The notes: generated from the letters alone by a model not told the origin. A stretch of 64,000 bases of DNA from Dactylonectria macrodidyma (GCA_020744425.1 JAGMUV010000006.1:2852001-2916000), one strand, 5' to 3'. Shown: positions 46,785 through 59,671, counted from the stretch's first letter. Program-made: numbers and translations.

Positions 46785-48195
46785 ATGCAGCAACTTCCCG
46801 GCGCCAAACGGAGGCCCAGGTGTGGCCATTCAAAATCACGAAACGGCTGCACGAATTGCAAGCGCCGCAGGGTCAAGGTAGCTATGAAGTGGCGGTCTTT
46901 TTAGCACCTCCGAATCTTCCGACTTCTCTGTTTCCGGTTTGACGCGCTGTAGTGTGACGAGATGCACCCTGTCTGTTCAAATTGCCAGAGACACGAGTTC
47001 GCTTGTAGTTTGTCACAGGCTGAAGCCCCTTCCGCAATCCGCACCGAACTTCCTTACATCACCACACTCGTGGCGGATCTCAACCCTCCATCAAAGGGCT
47101 TCCATTCAGATAAGGAACGAACATCGACACCTCTTCTACCGTCCTACCAACCAGCACCGTCCACCTATCTAGATCCTCTCCCCCCCGAAGAGCTCTCGCG
47201 ACGAAGCCTCGAATTAATGCACCACTATTCTACCATCACCGCGAGCACGCTATCTCTTCGACAAGACGTAGCATACGCATGCCGGGAAGCCATTCCCCGC
47301 GAGGGATATAAACACTCTTTTGCATCTCACGGCATATTGGCTCTCGCTGCCGCCCATAAAGCGCATCTCATTCCAAACAGTCGCGATGTCTACCTGAAGC
47401 TATGTGACTACCACTCGATGCTAGGCTCTAAGGGCTTCGAATATGAACTACAGAAGCCTACCGAGGATAACTCGATGGCTTTATTTGGCTTCGCTACGTT
47501 ACTTATACTCTACAGCTTTACACTCCCTATCAGGTCTACGAAACAGAAGCTCAATAACCCTATTGATAGTTTCTGCGAGCTAGCCTCTCTTATTCGGGGA
47601 CTTAAAACTACTCTATCGCCACTTGTTTGTCGGACCTACAACTCAGAGTTGGCTCCTCTCATCTATGGTGTTTGGCCGTCAGAGACTGATGGGCGCCTGA
47701 CGGGGTGAGTGCCTTTGAACGGATGTTCGCACCAAACCTGGCTGGTAGTTAATGGACACATTCTTTCGCAGGTACCCGCCCCTTGACAACACCTTTCTCC
47801 CGAAAGACCTATGGGACGCAACAAGCCAACTGCGATGCTTCCTAGAGTCCGAGGTCCCCTTCCAGAACCTGAGCCATTACCGGGACGCAGTGGACAAGCT
47901 CCAGTATTCTGCACGACTCATTTCCCTTGCAGGCTCGTATGCCGAGAGCGGCGCAATAACTGCCTGGTTGCACGACATAGACGAGCGCATCCTAGCAGAC
48001 ATCGCGGCCTACAAACCTCACGCCCTCGTTCTTCTGGTGTATTTCTGCGTTTTCCTCGCTGGCATTCAAAGGAACTTTTGGTATGCACGGGGGTGGGCGG
48101 ATCAGCTGTTCGAAAAGGTCGAGACTAGCCTTGACGGGCAGGATAGGCTTGTGCCACTGCTGCAATGGCCAAGGACATATCTTGAGTTGTTATAA
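46785..48195 (+). CDS. Zn2Cys6 transcription factor (paralogue 2)
   Basis: Exons 46785-46877, 46953-47704 and 47772-48195 give 422 aa. The first intron splits the cluster at the same place as in paralogue 1. Splicing yields CTNCKRRRVKCDEMHPVCSNCQRHEFAC, a complete Zn2Cys6 cluster. The body shares LELMHHYSTITASTLSLR, HSFASHGILALAAAHKAHLIP, YHSMLGSKGFEYEL and the C-terminal FWYARGWADQLFEKV pattern with paralogue 1. The shared intron positions and motif order indicate an old duplication. It is divergent from the RTA1-like gene and may regulate it; that is inference. The protein ends with LQWPRTYLELL. Confidence 0.9.
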
Positions 48196-50707
48196 ATCAG
48201 CAATACATGAAAGACGTTGTTAAGCGGGGTTAGTTTGACTCGAATAAATGAGTAGCGCTAGGAACTGTAAAGAACAAAAGAGGGATGCCACTGGCACAAC
48301 AAGTCGCATGTTATTCTGAAGATATCATCGGGGTGGTTCATTCTTATGTTTATGCATACGTGACTGTAATAGGTAATGAAAGGGTGGAAGAAAAACACCA
48401 CACACAATAAAGTATCAACTTCTCCGCTATCTTGATAAACAAATTAGGATATAATATGAAGTATTTTCGACTGAGTAAAAGATTCACTATTTTTTGGTCC
48501 AGTTTATATCATGAATTAGGTATCGTGGGATTGACAAATACTCGGAATTAAGTTCGACTATTAGTCGTTATCGCACGATAAGCTCAAAGCTAATCTTTCC
48601 GCTTGACTTCACAATTCGAATCGAGAGGAGGTCTGATCGAGATTCTCCATAACTAAACATGGCTGTAGTCGTGCCGCCTAAGATGCCTCTAGAAACTCTA
48701 AAATTTGTGACCTTTCTCTGCATGGATATATGGTGAGCCGTATATACGAAAATCTAGATGAGCCCTGCCTCATGATACGTATAATTGATCTATCTTTCCT
48801 TACTCCATTCGGTACCGAATGCATCTCCAAGCCGTTCTCCGGAGGTTCGATCTGTAAAAAATAGCTAGAGTGAGTGTGTGGTTGCAGAGTAACATGAGAT
48901 TGCTGATAATTCCTCGCGCCTTAGGCCCCAAACTTGGAGATTGCAGATCAGATTGGACTCTTTGCTTTCCCATACGTGTGTGGTCTGTACGGAGGAAAGT
49001 AGTCATCATGTGCGGCAAAATATATCACATATTTGGCATATCGGTGCCGTGGAAGTTAACAAATATCTCCATCAGTCTGTTCCAGGCTCACGGTTCGGCC
49101 TCGCTTTCCGTGTCAAGATGGGGCGACTTTCAGTCATTGAATACACTCGGCCCTCTGTTTTCCCTTGTTTGTGGGAATAATCCGAACTGATGATTGGAGG
49201 AATGAATGGTGCACACAGTGATCGGAGATATTCATTTCCCTCTTAGCCTCATTGGTAGTTACTACTGCCTCAGATAGATTATCTCGTGGAGTTAGAGACT
49301 ACGTGCGCACTGTTGTCGTCATCAAAGCTGTAACTGATACTGCTTGCGCAATTTCAGTGCCGCGGCACATGGGACTAGGGTTGACTATTGCGGTGCGGAG
49401 ACTCCGAGGCTTGCAGATCTCCAGCATGGTGAACGAGTCGTGCTCAAGCGGATACGATGTTTAGTAGGACTGCTATCCGGCCGATGAACACTCGTAAGCT
49501 GAAACAGTGGTATTGAGACGGAAATTTGTCCAAAGTAAACGGTTCTTTCATACTCTGGAACTTCAATGTAACGGTCATGACTTTGCTACACGAACGGTCA
49601 ATGAATCCCAAACGGTTTGAAATGGGTGCGCTAGGGTACATCTGGAGAATTACGAGCTTTGAGTCTGAATGCAGGCTGGCTTCCGCTTGGCGGCGTTTGG
49701 TCGTTCGATGGACGCAAATTGAAAATGGGCGATTGACCTATTTATTTGCTTTTTGACTGCGACAAGTTCTCGTTGGAGCGTGTGATGGGGCCACACGCTG
49801 TGCCATAGAGCGGGAAATGATGAGCTGCTGCCTCAATTGGACCAAGAGCCAAGGAGTCAAGGATGAGGGACCCTGTTACCTATCAGCGCGGCTTGATGTC
49901 ATTTCTTTTGGCAGAATAAACGGAGCGCAGTAGAGCCACTTTGGTGACTGGGGTGTCAGTGGATCGCTATTTTGCTTGGAAAATGTGAAGCTGGGCAGAT
50001 ATGGCGATATGGGCGGTTATATTGAAAACGAACTCAGGCTTCAATTGCAAGATGCGGTTCGAGATGGGAAGATAAGAACGACATTTTAGCTTTCTGTGCC
50101 TCGCAAGACGCCCCAAAAAGGATTTCGGCCGATGATGGCTTCGTATCTGTACCGCGATGCCTGTCAACCGAAAACCTTCCCGCCTCGTCCGGCTACTGAG
50201 GCACGTCCCACTGTCCAGGGCTCCCCGGCCTGCCCATTTTGCATCCTGGAGGACCTGAACTGCCCTTTTCCGCATCCCGGCTTTTCCTATTTTTGCATGG
50301 GTGTAGATCCGTCAGAGCGGTGTGGGTTGATATAATGGTCCTACCACACCGGCTCTTTGCTTTTTCATCAGGTGCCGGATGCCCCACGTGTAGTCATATG
50401 AGTCTGTGCTGATTTGACTCTGCGAGAACTGTCGTAATGTTTGTAAGGGACCGGCGGGTACGGGCCATATATCGTCGAACCAGAGACCACCGACGATAAT
50501 TTGTGGGTGCTGGGGAGAGTGGATGGGATGGTGATGGCGGAGTAGTCGAGTGGGTGATGGCCAAGTGGATCGTCGACGGACGAAATGCAGTCTGCTTAAA
50601 TGACCCTATGCCTTGCTCCAGACGAAACCCGAGCCTCTGGTCGCGCTGCCGGTTCTGCATCCGTGTTTCTCGAACTAGTAGTCGTGGCTTGTTGATCTGT
50701 CATCCTG
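48196..50707. other. 2.5-kb gene-poor region
   Basis: I see no supported gene. Frames of 60-106 codons (for example 48870-49190 and 50096-50335) have no splice partners or recognisable motifs. A GGTTCGATC sequence at about 48846 resembles a Pol III B box, but no A box or tRNA fold accompanies it. The composition is closer to AT-rich than the first 40 kb. Confidence 0.4.
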
Positions 50708-52103
50708 ATGGTCACTGTCGACCCCATCATTGTGGCCGCCTTTGGAGAGCCCCCAGACGGCCTGGACCTCGAGGAGAAGCTCGTCGAAAACCAAAATGTC
50801 GCTGTGTCCGTGGCATTCGGCCTAGCCGTGGCAGCCGTGGCCCTGCGGTTGTACGTACGAAGGTTCAAGGGCGGCGCCAGGCTTTGGCTCGACGACTATG
50901 CCATTGTACTCAGCACTGTAAGTTTTAAGATCCTAAACTCATCCCTTAGACCTACTGCTTGCCCATTGGAACAACAGCTCACCTACTCGATACTAGTTTT
51001 GCTGCGGCGCGACGGTAGCTGTCACCGCTCTGGCTGGTGAGCACGGCGCTGGAGAACATATCTGGGTATCAAAGCTGCCCCGGGTTGCGAAACTTCTCAA
51101 GGTATGTCTACCGCTGCCTCTTGGATGTTCACCTGTGAAGTCATCTTGTCATCATACTGATACTGTCACAGGTTATCTATGCCCAAGGATTTGTCTACGG
51201 ATTGGCTGTCACCACCACCAAAATCAGCGTCCTCCTCCTATATCGTCGCCTTCTCTACTCCAACGCATCGCCAACGAGCATATTTTCCATCCTATTCTGG
51301 GTCGCCCTATTTCTTGCCATCACATACCCAATCATTCTATGGGTCACTCTGATCACTGCCTGCCGACCAATAAGCTACTTCTGGACGCAATATTCTGGTG
51401 CAGAGGGGTCATGCATCAATATTAAACTGTTCTTCCTTACCTTAGGAATCATCAACATGCTGAACGATGTGGTGATCCTCCTCGTCCCTATACCCAGGAT
51501 TTTGGAGCTCCAATTGAGCAGAAGAGTAAAGGCATCGACCATAGGAATTATGATGCTCGGGGGTTTGTAAGTTTTCTGTTCTGTTTTTATCCATGAGAAA
51601 CATCTAACTGGAACAGTGTATGCATTGCAAGCATTGTACGCATTTATTACCTGCACCAATTCTTTGAACAACTCGACAGCACGTGGTGGATCGGTCCTAC
51701 CCTCGCATGGTCCAGCATCGAGCCATCTGTTGGCATCATCTCCGCCTGTCTTCCAACATTTGCGCCCCTCTTCCGATTCAACCATTCGAACAGGTCACAC
51801 AGCAATCCGTACTACACCAGGGACAAGACGGAGGCATCGCGAAGGGAAACCCTGGTCGCAAGTAACATGCGAAGTCCACGCTTCGGGATCTCGAGCCCGA
51901 GCCGCAACAACACGACGCACCATGTCGTAGAGGAAGACGAAGTCGAGTTGACTTGTAAGGTGGGCTGTGGGGATACGATATCAAGTCAAGGGCAGGACAG
52001 TAAAAGGAATTCAGCTGATGAGCGGGAGCGGGGTATTGTTGTCCATACCCATGTATCAGTGGTTTCAAGTGAGCGAAAAGAGAGCCTAAATGTCGAGAAA
52101 TGA
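50708..52103 (+). CDS. Fungal rhodopsin-domain integral membrane protein
   Basis: Four exons (50708-50917, 50997-51101, 51172-51566, 51617-52103) join in phase to 398 aa. The exon 2 acceptor is the ACTAG at 50996; the nearer CAG would run into a stop. About seven transmembrane segments match the fungal rhodopsin-domain family: VAVSVAFGLAVAAVALRLYVRRF, LDDYAIVLST-FCCGATVAVTALA, IYAQGFVYGLAVTTTKISVLLLY, IFSILFWVALFLAITYPIILWV, LFFLTLGIINMLNDVVILLVPI and GIMMLGGF-VCIASIVRIYYLHQFF. The conserved block DSTWWIGPTLAWSSIEPSVGIISACLPTF is also present. The C-terminal tail is hydrophilic and about 100 residues long. There is no CFEM Cys domain at the N-terminus. Members resemble Pth11-type receptors, but function is not established. 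Confidence 0.9.
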
Positions 52104-52858
52104 TACCCATAGAGCGCAGGAGATACCCGAGGAGCTGCTTTATTTGGTGGGTCTTGTTAATTCAATGTCTCAACTCAACCCTGAGTCTTGATGCACTTGT
52201 GTTGCCTATTCTGTCGGAGGGATTTCCCAAGTCCCAGTTCATAAAAGCCGAATCAGCGTATTGACGCTTCAAAAAGTGATGCTGTTAAATATTCTGCAAC
52301 ACGTCTTGTCCGGAGAAAATTGTCCCCATGTCAACTGACCAGAAACGAAGAGGAACCTTCCGGTCAATTTTTAGGTCATCTCATGCCTTCCGGAATTAGG
52401 ATGATGCTTTCTGATCTAAATCGAGACTCGGGAGTTTTTGATATGGCAAAACTCGGTCCCTAATACTTTGAGGCTTGTTGCCGTGCCGTACCTAAGTTAA
52501 CAGAGTCTTAAGTAGATTAGCCGAGATATCTCAGCCAAGTCCTATCATGTTTTTGAACCTAGGTGCGACTCAGCGACGCCAAGAGGATGTTCATTTTTCC
52601 ATTTGAACAAGGTCCATCTCCGTTTCGAGGTCCTAATACCATGCTGTGAATAGCTTTGAAGCCTTGATATAGGGTACTTAGGAGGTAACGGCTCTTAGTA
52701 GCACACATCCGGGGGGAGGAACAGAGGTTCAACAATGAAAGGAAAAAAAAAGTAAGAACAACAATATGATGGGCCCAGTGCCCGAGCCCAAGGCTACAAC
52801 TCACCGATATTTAAGTTTCTATTTCATCGAGATGCAAGCTTTGCTGTTAATATACCAT
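52104..52858. other. Transition from genic DNA to the repeat block
   Basis: No gene is visible. Composition moves gradually towards AT-rich. The sequence ends at the left terminus of the DNA transposon remnant. Confidence 0.45.
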
Positions 52859-52859
52859 G

Positions 52860-52899
52860 CAGTACCCACCTGCCGTACGTACCCACCTCCCGTACAGCC
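52860..52899. repeat. Putative terminal region of a pogo/Fot-like DNA transposon
   Basis: CAGTACCCACC at 52860 begins a pair of 17-bp direct repeats (GTACCCACCTGCCGTAC at 52862-52878 and GTACCCACCTCCCGTAC at 52879-52895), each ending in inverted GTAC. It lies about 110 bp beyond the stop of the transposase fragment, where the element's end is expected. The opposite terminus is not seen. Confidence 0.5.
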
Positions 52900-53009
52900 A
52901 AAAAAAATATTCCCCATACAAAATGCAATTTTTTAACCTCATAAGGAAAATTCACTAAAAATAGTAAAAATAAATTGATTCTAGATTTTAGATAAGAATA
53001 GATTGTATT

Positions 53010-53373
53010 TTAATATTTTCTTAGTCTTTTAACTTTACGGCTACTGCGGGTGCGTATGATAGGTAACTCTTCGGCCTCCGAATTTGAACTTTCATCCTCT
53101 TGCATCCCACTCACCTTAATCATATCCTTAACAGCCCCTGTCTCTTTATTTACTTAGATTGGCTTAGGAATAGTTTCGCTAGTCACTAGAGCCTTAGCTA
53201 ATGTTATGAACTTCTTATTAGGATTGGGTATTGCCTTCCTCTTCTTGCCTCTACTTAACCAGCCGACTTCCTCCTCTAGACTAGTGATTCTTATACTTAG
53301 CGAGGCTATCTTTAACTCCTGGGCTTCAAACTCTTTTAATATTATAGAATACTATCTTCTAGTTAAAGGGCTC
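53010..53373 (-). pseudogene. C-terminal fragment of pogo/Fot-like DDE transposase
   Basis: Read on the minus strand, the frame gives ...SLEEEVGWLSRGKKRKAIPNPNKK..., the characteristic basic C-terminal region of Fot/pogo (Tc1-mariner) transposases in fungi, and ends with RTRSSRKVKRLRKY and a stop at 53010. One internal TAA stands where family members keep a coding codon, consistent with a C-to-T RIP change. The catalytic DDE domain is missing. The LTR element inserted at 53374 marks the upstream limit of what I can follow. Confidence 0.6.
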
Positions 53374-53566
53374 TGTGACGGGAGCGTCTGGAGTGCTGGA
53401 CCTAGGGTGGGGTCGATACATAACTAGGACGCACGGGGCAGGCTATAGGGACTATTAATACGTGTATGCATCTATGCGCCTGCCTGCTTTCTCTTTCCTC
53501 TTTATTATAGTATTCTTATAATATAGTAGTATTACCTCTTGAGTTAATCTTATCAGGCCTATAATA
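53374..53566 (+). repeat. 5' LTR of element 1
   Basis: 193 bp, starting TGTGACGGGAGCG. Its inner end reads CCTATAATA, which equals the outer end CCCGTGACA of the right LTR after C-to-T and G-to-A changes. Confidence 0.92.
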
Positions 53567-54049
53567 TTATATTACAATCCTTTATTCTTTCTACTTATAT
53601 CTTAATTAACTCTAATATGCATTAGTATAAGGTTAATTATTATATTAGATCTGATTATAGATCTACTTACTTATAGTAAGATATAAGTATGAATAGTAAA
53701 CTACTATTAACTAGAACTAATTAGTAGTTAATATGACTAGGAGCTCTGAGTTAGGCGTATAGAGTGCTAATAAAGAGAGTATTAATAAGGCATATTAAGA
53801 GAGTGCCTTTTATTAGTAGGTCTAGTAATACTTTACTAAGTCTATAGATAAGGATAGTAAAGGGACTATTAATATAAAAGATGATAAAAGGATATTTATT
53901 AGACCTTTTATATGACTTATAGTAGATTCTATTAAAAAAGATTTAAATGCTTAAATCTATAAGATTATAGATAATAGCCGATTTATAGTCTATATAAAAG
54001 ACTAGGACAGGAGATTTAAGAACCTCCTGATTAATACTAATAATATCGA

Positions 54050-57000
54050 ATTAATAGTCTAGAAATACCCTAAAGTATAAGCTTCGATAATTCGCAATTT
54101 TACTAAGTAATTAGTAATTAGAGGGCAGTAAGACGAGCTTATCAAGCTATATAATAAGTATATTAAAATGACTAAGCGACTTATTAAAGAGTATAATAAG
54201 ACAATTAAGGCTAAAGCAATAGCCTATACTAAGGTAGTATAGATTAATAAAGAACTAGTATGATTAAAAGTAGTATATTATACTATCCCTTTCTATAAAG
54301 ATATGCCTCTTAGGAGTAAGATAATAGCTAAGACTAAGCTGCACTAGAAGTAGGAGAGTGACCTACCTAAGCTTAATAATAGTAAGGAACCGGACTTTAA
54401 AGACTGGCTTATTAAGGCCAGACATAAGCTATAATATAATAGCCTATAAGACTACCCTAAAGAGGAGGATAAGGTATATTATATTTTCGGTTATTATAAG
54501 GGTATTACAGCTACCTATTTATGCCTCTGCATACTTAAGAATGTAGAAGAAGATGCTTTTAAGACTACTAAAGATATCTTCTAAGTCCTAATGACCCTCT
54601 TCTAGAATAAGAATAAGAAGATTAAAGCATAAGAGGAGTTTAAGGCCTTAAGATACTATACTAATAGTAGCTAGTATAGCTTCTATATTAAGTTCTTAGC
54701 TATAGTAAACGATGCTAAGATCTCTAAAAGGGATTAGAAAGAAGAGCTCTATAATAAAGTGCTAGTAGAGATAAAACGTACTATAGCTATATAGCGCTTT
54801 ATTAAAGAGGTAAGCTTCAATACCTTTATAGTAGCGCTTAGCGATATTATAGTAATAGAAGAGGCCTATATAAAGACCTTAATAAAGAAAGACAGTAAGA
54901 GGACTAGCAAGTTATAGACTAATAAGAGTGATAGTACTATTACTAGAAAGAAGGATACTAAGAAGTTAGTAACTTTAATACCTAAGTACTTAAAGACTAA
55001 GATTAATAGTAAATGGACTTTTAAAGACTTAGAGGTTCGTAAGCTAGCTAAAGAAAGGAAGTGCTTTAAGTATAAGAAAGTTAGTTATACTTACTAGAAG
55101 TGTCTAAAAGGAGGCGAAGTGAATGAAGTTTATACTAAGGCTAAGAAGGCAGGGCGGACAATTATTATTATAATCCTTAATAAATTAGATAAGTTATCTT
55201 CTGAATTAGAAAAAGATAAGTCCTAAGGGAAGTCTCCTCTTTAAGACCTGAATTGCAGTTACTAATCTTTAATAAGGGCTTAATCAATATAAATAAACTA
55301 CTTAGTAAGAAGAAGCTCTACTATCTCTATATAATAATAAGTTCAGGGTTAGTAATTAAAGTTAAAGGTCTATATAATACTAGAGCGGATAGTTATATCT
55401 TTATAAATAAGGATCTAGCCTTAAGAATGCATTAATAACTATAAAGCCATTAAATCCTAATCCTAGGGCGGGGACTTGCTATTAAAGGATATAAGAGCGG
55501 ATAATAACAGATTACCCATATTATAGTAATAACACTAGATATAAATAGTAAATAATAGCCAAATTGTCTAATATTAGAACTTAGAATATATTAAGAGCTA
55601 ATTATTAGGAGGAAGTGGTTTAAGAAGCATAATGTAGAAATCTCTACTAAACATCGCTGCTTATAATAGCCTGATAATAGGCCGAAGGATTATCTTAGTA
55701 GTGATATTATAATACTGATGTCTTTATTAAAGAGCCCTTGCTATTTAAGGCTAGCAGACCAGGCCGATATAGAACGATGTAACTAACTGAGCGTAGAATG
55801 AAAGAAGGCCCGTAAGGATCGGATCCTTAGGAGGGGAGATCGCCTGCTAAAGAGGCAATAGTTAGATAATACTAAAGAGAATATAGCTAAGATAGACAGG
55901 GCATTAAGGGATATAGCGCCCTCTCTTCTAATAAGGGACTTTAATACTGAGCTAATAATAATCTAAGCTGACCTACTATAGTAATTAATAATTAATACTA
56001 AGGGAGTTATAATTAAAATTAGTATTATTAGTGCTAGTAAGTGGCAGGAGAGGGTGGTTAAGTAGGAGGATACTGAATGGATTAGTAAAGTCACCCTTTA
56101 GAAAATTAATAAAATTATTAAAGAATGACTAAAATGAAGAGAAGCTAGAGAGAAGAACCTTTATAAAGATACGCCTGAATTAAAGGAGAAGGTAAAGTTA
56201 AAGTTACTTTAATAGTACTTATACTTATAATATGCCTTCTTTAAGGCTAAGTCTAATGCCTTATTACTTTACTAGCTAAGTGTTAATATAAAGCTAAAAT
56301 TAAAAGAGCTAATTCTTAATAGTCAGAAGGTCTTACTAATATATAAATTAAGCTTTAAATAGCTAGAAGTAATAAAGAACTATATTAAAGAGTACTTATA
56401 AAAAGGATTTATTATACTAGTAAGTAATGCGCTATATGTATTATTAGTCCTATTTATAAAAAAGAAGAATAGCAGATAGTGCTTTTATATAGACTATAGG
56501 AAGCTTAATAAATTAATAGTAAAAGAATATTATACACTACTCCTAATAGAAGAAACCCAGTTGAGGCTAGTAAAGGCAAAAGTATTTATAAAACTCAATA
56601 TCTAATAGGCCTTTTATTAAATGCAGATATCCTTAGAATCCGAGGATCTTATAGCCTTTAAGACTTAGTATAGCATTTATAAGTATAAGGTAGTACTGTT
56701 TAGTCTAACCAATAGCCTTTTATACTTCTAAGCTTATATTAACTACATCCTAATAGATCTCTTAGATATTTACTATATAATATATATTAATAACATTCTT
56801 ATTTACTTAGAAAACATTAAAGATTATAAAGTATATATTAATATAGTCTTAGAATAACTAGTTATAATAGGGTTATAAGTAGATATTAATAAGTTAGAAT
56901 TCTATATTATAAAGACAGAGTTCCTAGGCTTTATAATTATAATAAATAGGATCTGGATAGACCTAAAAAAGATAAAAGCTATTATAGACTAAAAAGAACT

Positions 57001-59300
57001 AACAAATGTATAAAGAGTATAAGCCTTCCTTAGGTTTTATAACTTTTACTAAAAGTTTATTAAGTTTTATAATTAGATAGTATGACTACTTATACTATTA
57101 ATAAAGAAGGGGATCTTATAGAAGTGGACTAAAGAGAAGATAACTATAATAAAGGCTATAAAGTTAGTAATTTTATTAGCTCCGTACTAGGCCTAGTATA
57201 ACTCTCTTTATAATACAATTATTAAGACTAATGCATTAAGAAGTATAGTAATTATAGTACTAACTTAGAAGAGCGAAGATAGGGACTAATACTCTATAGC
57301 TTTCTTCTTTAAGATAATAAACGATATAGAAATGCATTACCTAATTTATAACTAGGAGATGCTTACAGTAGTGCTAGCCTTAAAGGAATAGAATGCTAAA
57401 CTCTTAGGGCTCTAATAGCAATTCTTAGTTATTACTAATTATAAAGCCTTCGAATACTTTTTAATAAAATAACGCCTTAATAGTAGGTAAGCGCAGTAAG
57501 CGGATGACTTAGCGCTTTATGACTTTAAGATTACCTACTGTTTAGAGTAAGAGAACGTTATAGTGAATGCTCTGTCTTAGAAGTTGTCTGAACTGGCTAT
57601 ATAAAAGGTATAATAAGAAGCTGCGTAGAATAGGGTATTGCTAAGTCAGGACCTAGTAATTAGTTCTATTAACTATAAGGTCATAGCCGGCCCTTATACT
57701 AAGCCCGATTCTGGAGAAGGACTAGAAGTAGTATTAATTAGGGCTAAAGCTATTAAGTCCTTAGTCAGCTCTGGAAGAGAGGCTATCCAGGCGCTAGAGG
57801 AATAGTAGCTACTTAATGCTATCCTCTAGGCTAATAGGGCCTCTCCTTAATCATAGCCCTACTAAGAGAATGCAAAGAAGAAGGCTAACGGTTAGATAAT
57901 AGATAAAGATATAGTTTACTAGAACTAGTGCATTTTTATTTTAAATAAAGGTATTCTTTAAATACTAGTTATTAAAGAGAACTACTATAAGCTTAATATA
58001 GCCTACTTAGAATATAATAAAACCATTAGATTAGTTATTAAGAGGTTTTAGTAGCTAGGCTTATTAGCTAATATTGATTAGTTTTAGGCAAATTATAAGC
58101 TATATAGAAGGGCTTATACTAATAGAAATAAGACTTTTAAATTACTATACTTATTAAAAGTCCTATACTAGATATAGCAGTATGTAATAATAGACTTCTA
58201 TTATATACTTAAAGATAAGAATAGATATAACTATATATAAGTAGTTATTAATTAGCTTAATAAGATCGCTTTTTCTATACCTTACTATTAGATAGTAATA
58301 GCAAAGGATATTATATATATATACTATTACTATATTTACTATGTTTTTAGAGTACTAGAGATAGTAATATTAGACTAAGGACTACAGTTTATTGCCACTT
58401 TTATAAATAAGCTATATAAGCTTATTAAAGTAAAGTAGAAACTGAGTATAGTAAAGCACTCCTAGATAGATAGGAATACTAAGATCTATAACCAGTACTT
58501 AAACTACTAATTATAACTATTTATTAACTATTACTAAGATAACTAGAGTGAACTATTACTATTAATAGACTATGTATAAATAAATCTTTACTATAAGTTA
58601 CTAAGTATAGAACTAGTAAGACTATTACTTAGCTACTTATTCTAATCCTAATTTAATTAGGATAGGAGAACTGACCTTAAGGACTATAAAATAAAAGCTG
58701 AATGTTTATTAAAAGAAGATGCCTAGTAGTATACTAAGCGGATTGCGGACTCTATTAAAGTTACTAAGTAGAATCTCTATTAGACATAGGAATAGCAGAT
58801 CTGCTAAGCTAATAAGAAGTGCTAAAAACCGGATTTTATAATTAGGGATAAAGTTTAGATTAATATATACAGACTTATAAGTATAAGACTTAGTTAGGCA
58901 TTAGACTAAAAGAAGAGAGGGCTATAGACTATTATAAAATAAATCAGGCATTTATACTACTTAGACTTACCTTTCTTATAGTATATAAACCTAACTCTAT
59001 ATATAGATTAGTTATAGTATTATTCTAATAATCTTATATTAGGGTAAGATAAAGACTTATTACTACCTAAAGTTATTAATAGTACTAAAGAGTATAAGGT
59101 TTATAAGGTTAAGGAGTCATAGTATAATAAGTATAATAAATAGCTCTAGTATAAAGTAGACTAAGTTAGATATAACTCTAATAATAAATAGTACTTTATT
59201 AAAAACTTTAAGAATATATTAATATAACTAAAGGAGTTCTATAAAGAATATTTAGAAGTACTTAAGCTACTAAAGCGATTATAGGCCTAGGTTAACGTAG
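54050..59300 (+). pseudogene. Gag-pol relic of element 1
   Basis: No open frame survives, but conserved stretches remain readable between stops. They are a gag-like region (about 54100-55250) ending in a CCHC knuckle with Cys changed to Tyr; a protease-like segment near 55380; reverse transcriptase (about 56380-56900, with a CFYIDYRKLNKL-like block at about 56480-56515); RNase H (about 57210-57550); integrase (about 57980-58650); and a chromodomain-like YKVDxVRYNSxN trace near 59150-59200. Most in-frame stops are TAG at positions expected to be Trp or Gln, the signature of RIP. Confidence 0.85.
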
Positions 59301-59457
59301 TTACTACAGATATAGATATATTAGAGTACCCTAATAATAATTAACTAATTAAACTAGGCCGGAGGCCTAAGAAAGCATAATAGAAATGAAGAGTCTTTAT
59401 TATTTAGTAATTATAAGAATTTAATAACTTATGCTTATATAGCCGTTTTAAGCGCCT

Positions 59458-59472
59458 TAAAGAGGGGGGTGA
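59458..59472 (+). other. Polypurine tract of element 1
   Basis: Purine-rich TAAAGAGGGGGGTGA lies immediately upstream of the right LTR, the expected primer site for plus-strand DNA synthesis. It has survived the surrounding mutation. Confidence 0.7.
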
Positions 59473-59665
59473 TATAATAGGAGCGTCTGGAGTGCTAGAC
59501 CCAGGGTGGGGTTAATATATAACTAGGACGCACGGAACAGGCTATAGGGACTATTAATGCGTGTATGTATTTACGCGCCTGCCCGCTTTCTCTTTCCTCT
59601 TTATCGTAGTATTCTCATAATATAGTGGCATTACCTCTTGAGTTGATCTCATCAGGCCCGTGACA
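59473..59665 (+). repeat. 3' LTR of element 1
   Basis: 193 bp, the same length as the left copy. It begins TATAATAGGAGCG (a RIP-altered TGTGACGGGAGCG) and ends CCCGTGACA, followed by the GGCTC target duplication. Confidence 0.92.
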
Positions 59666-59671
59666 GGCTCT

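Larger units (their letters stand above)
53374..59665 (+). mobile_element. Complete RIP-degraded Ty3/gypsy chromovirus LTR retrotransposon
   Basis: The element is 6292 bp. Both LTRs are 193 bp (53374-53566 and 59473-59665), and the 5-bp target duplication GGCTC is present on each side (53369-53373 and 59666-59670). A polypurine tract (AAAGAGGGGGGTGA) sits directly before the right LTR, fixing the + orientation. The interior is extremely TA-rich with many TAG/TAA codons in all frames, as produced by RIP. Domain traces appear in chromovirus order: gag with a damaged CCHC knuckle (about 55060-55100), protease, reverse transcriptase, RNase H, integrase and a C-terminal chromodomain trace. It cannot encode functional proteins. 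Confidence 0.92.

Noticed and set aside
48838..48856. Possible tRNA gene (B-box-like GGTTCGATC)
   Set aside because: No matching A box, acceptor-stem pairing or cloverleaf could be drawn around it.
53206..53427. Plus-strand open frame at the edge of the repeat block
   Set aside because: It is antisense to the pogo-like transposase fragment and runs into the LTR.
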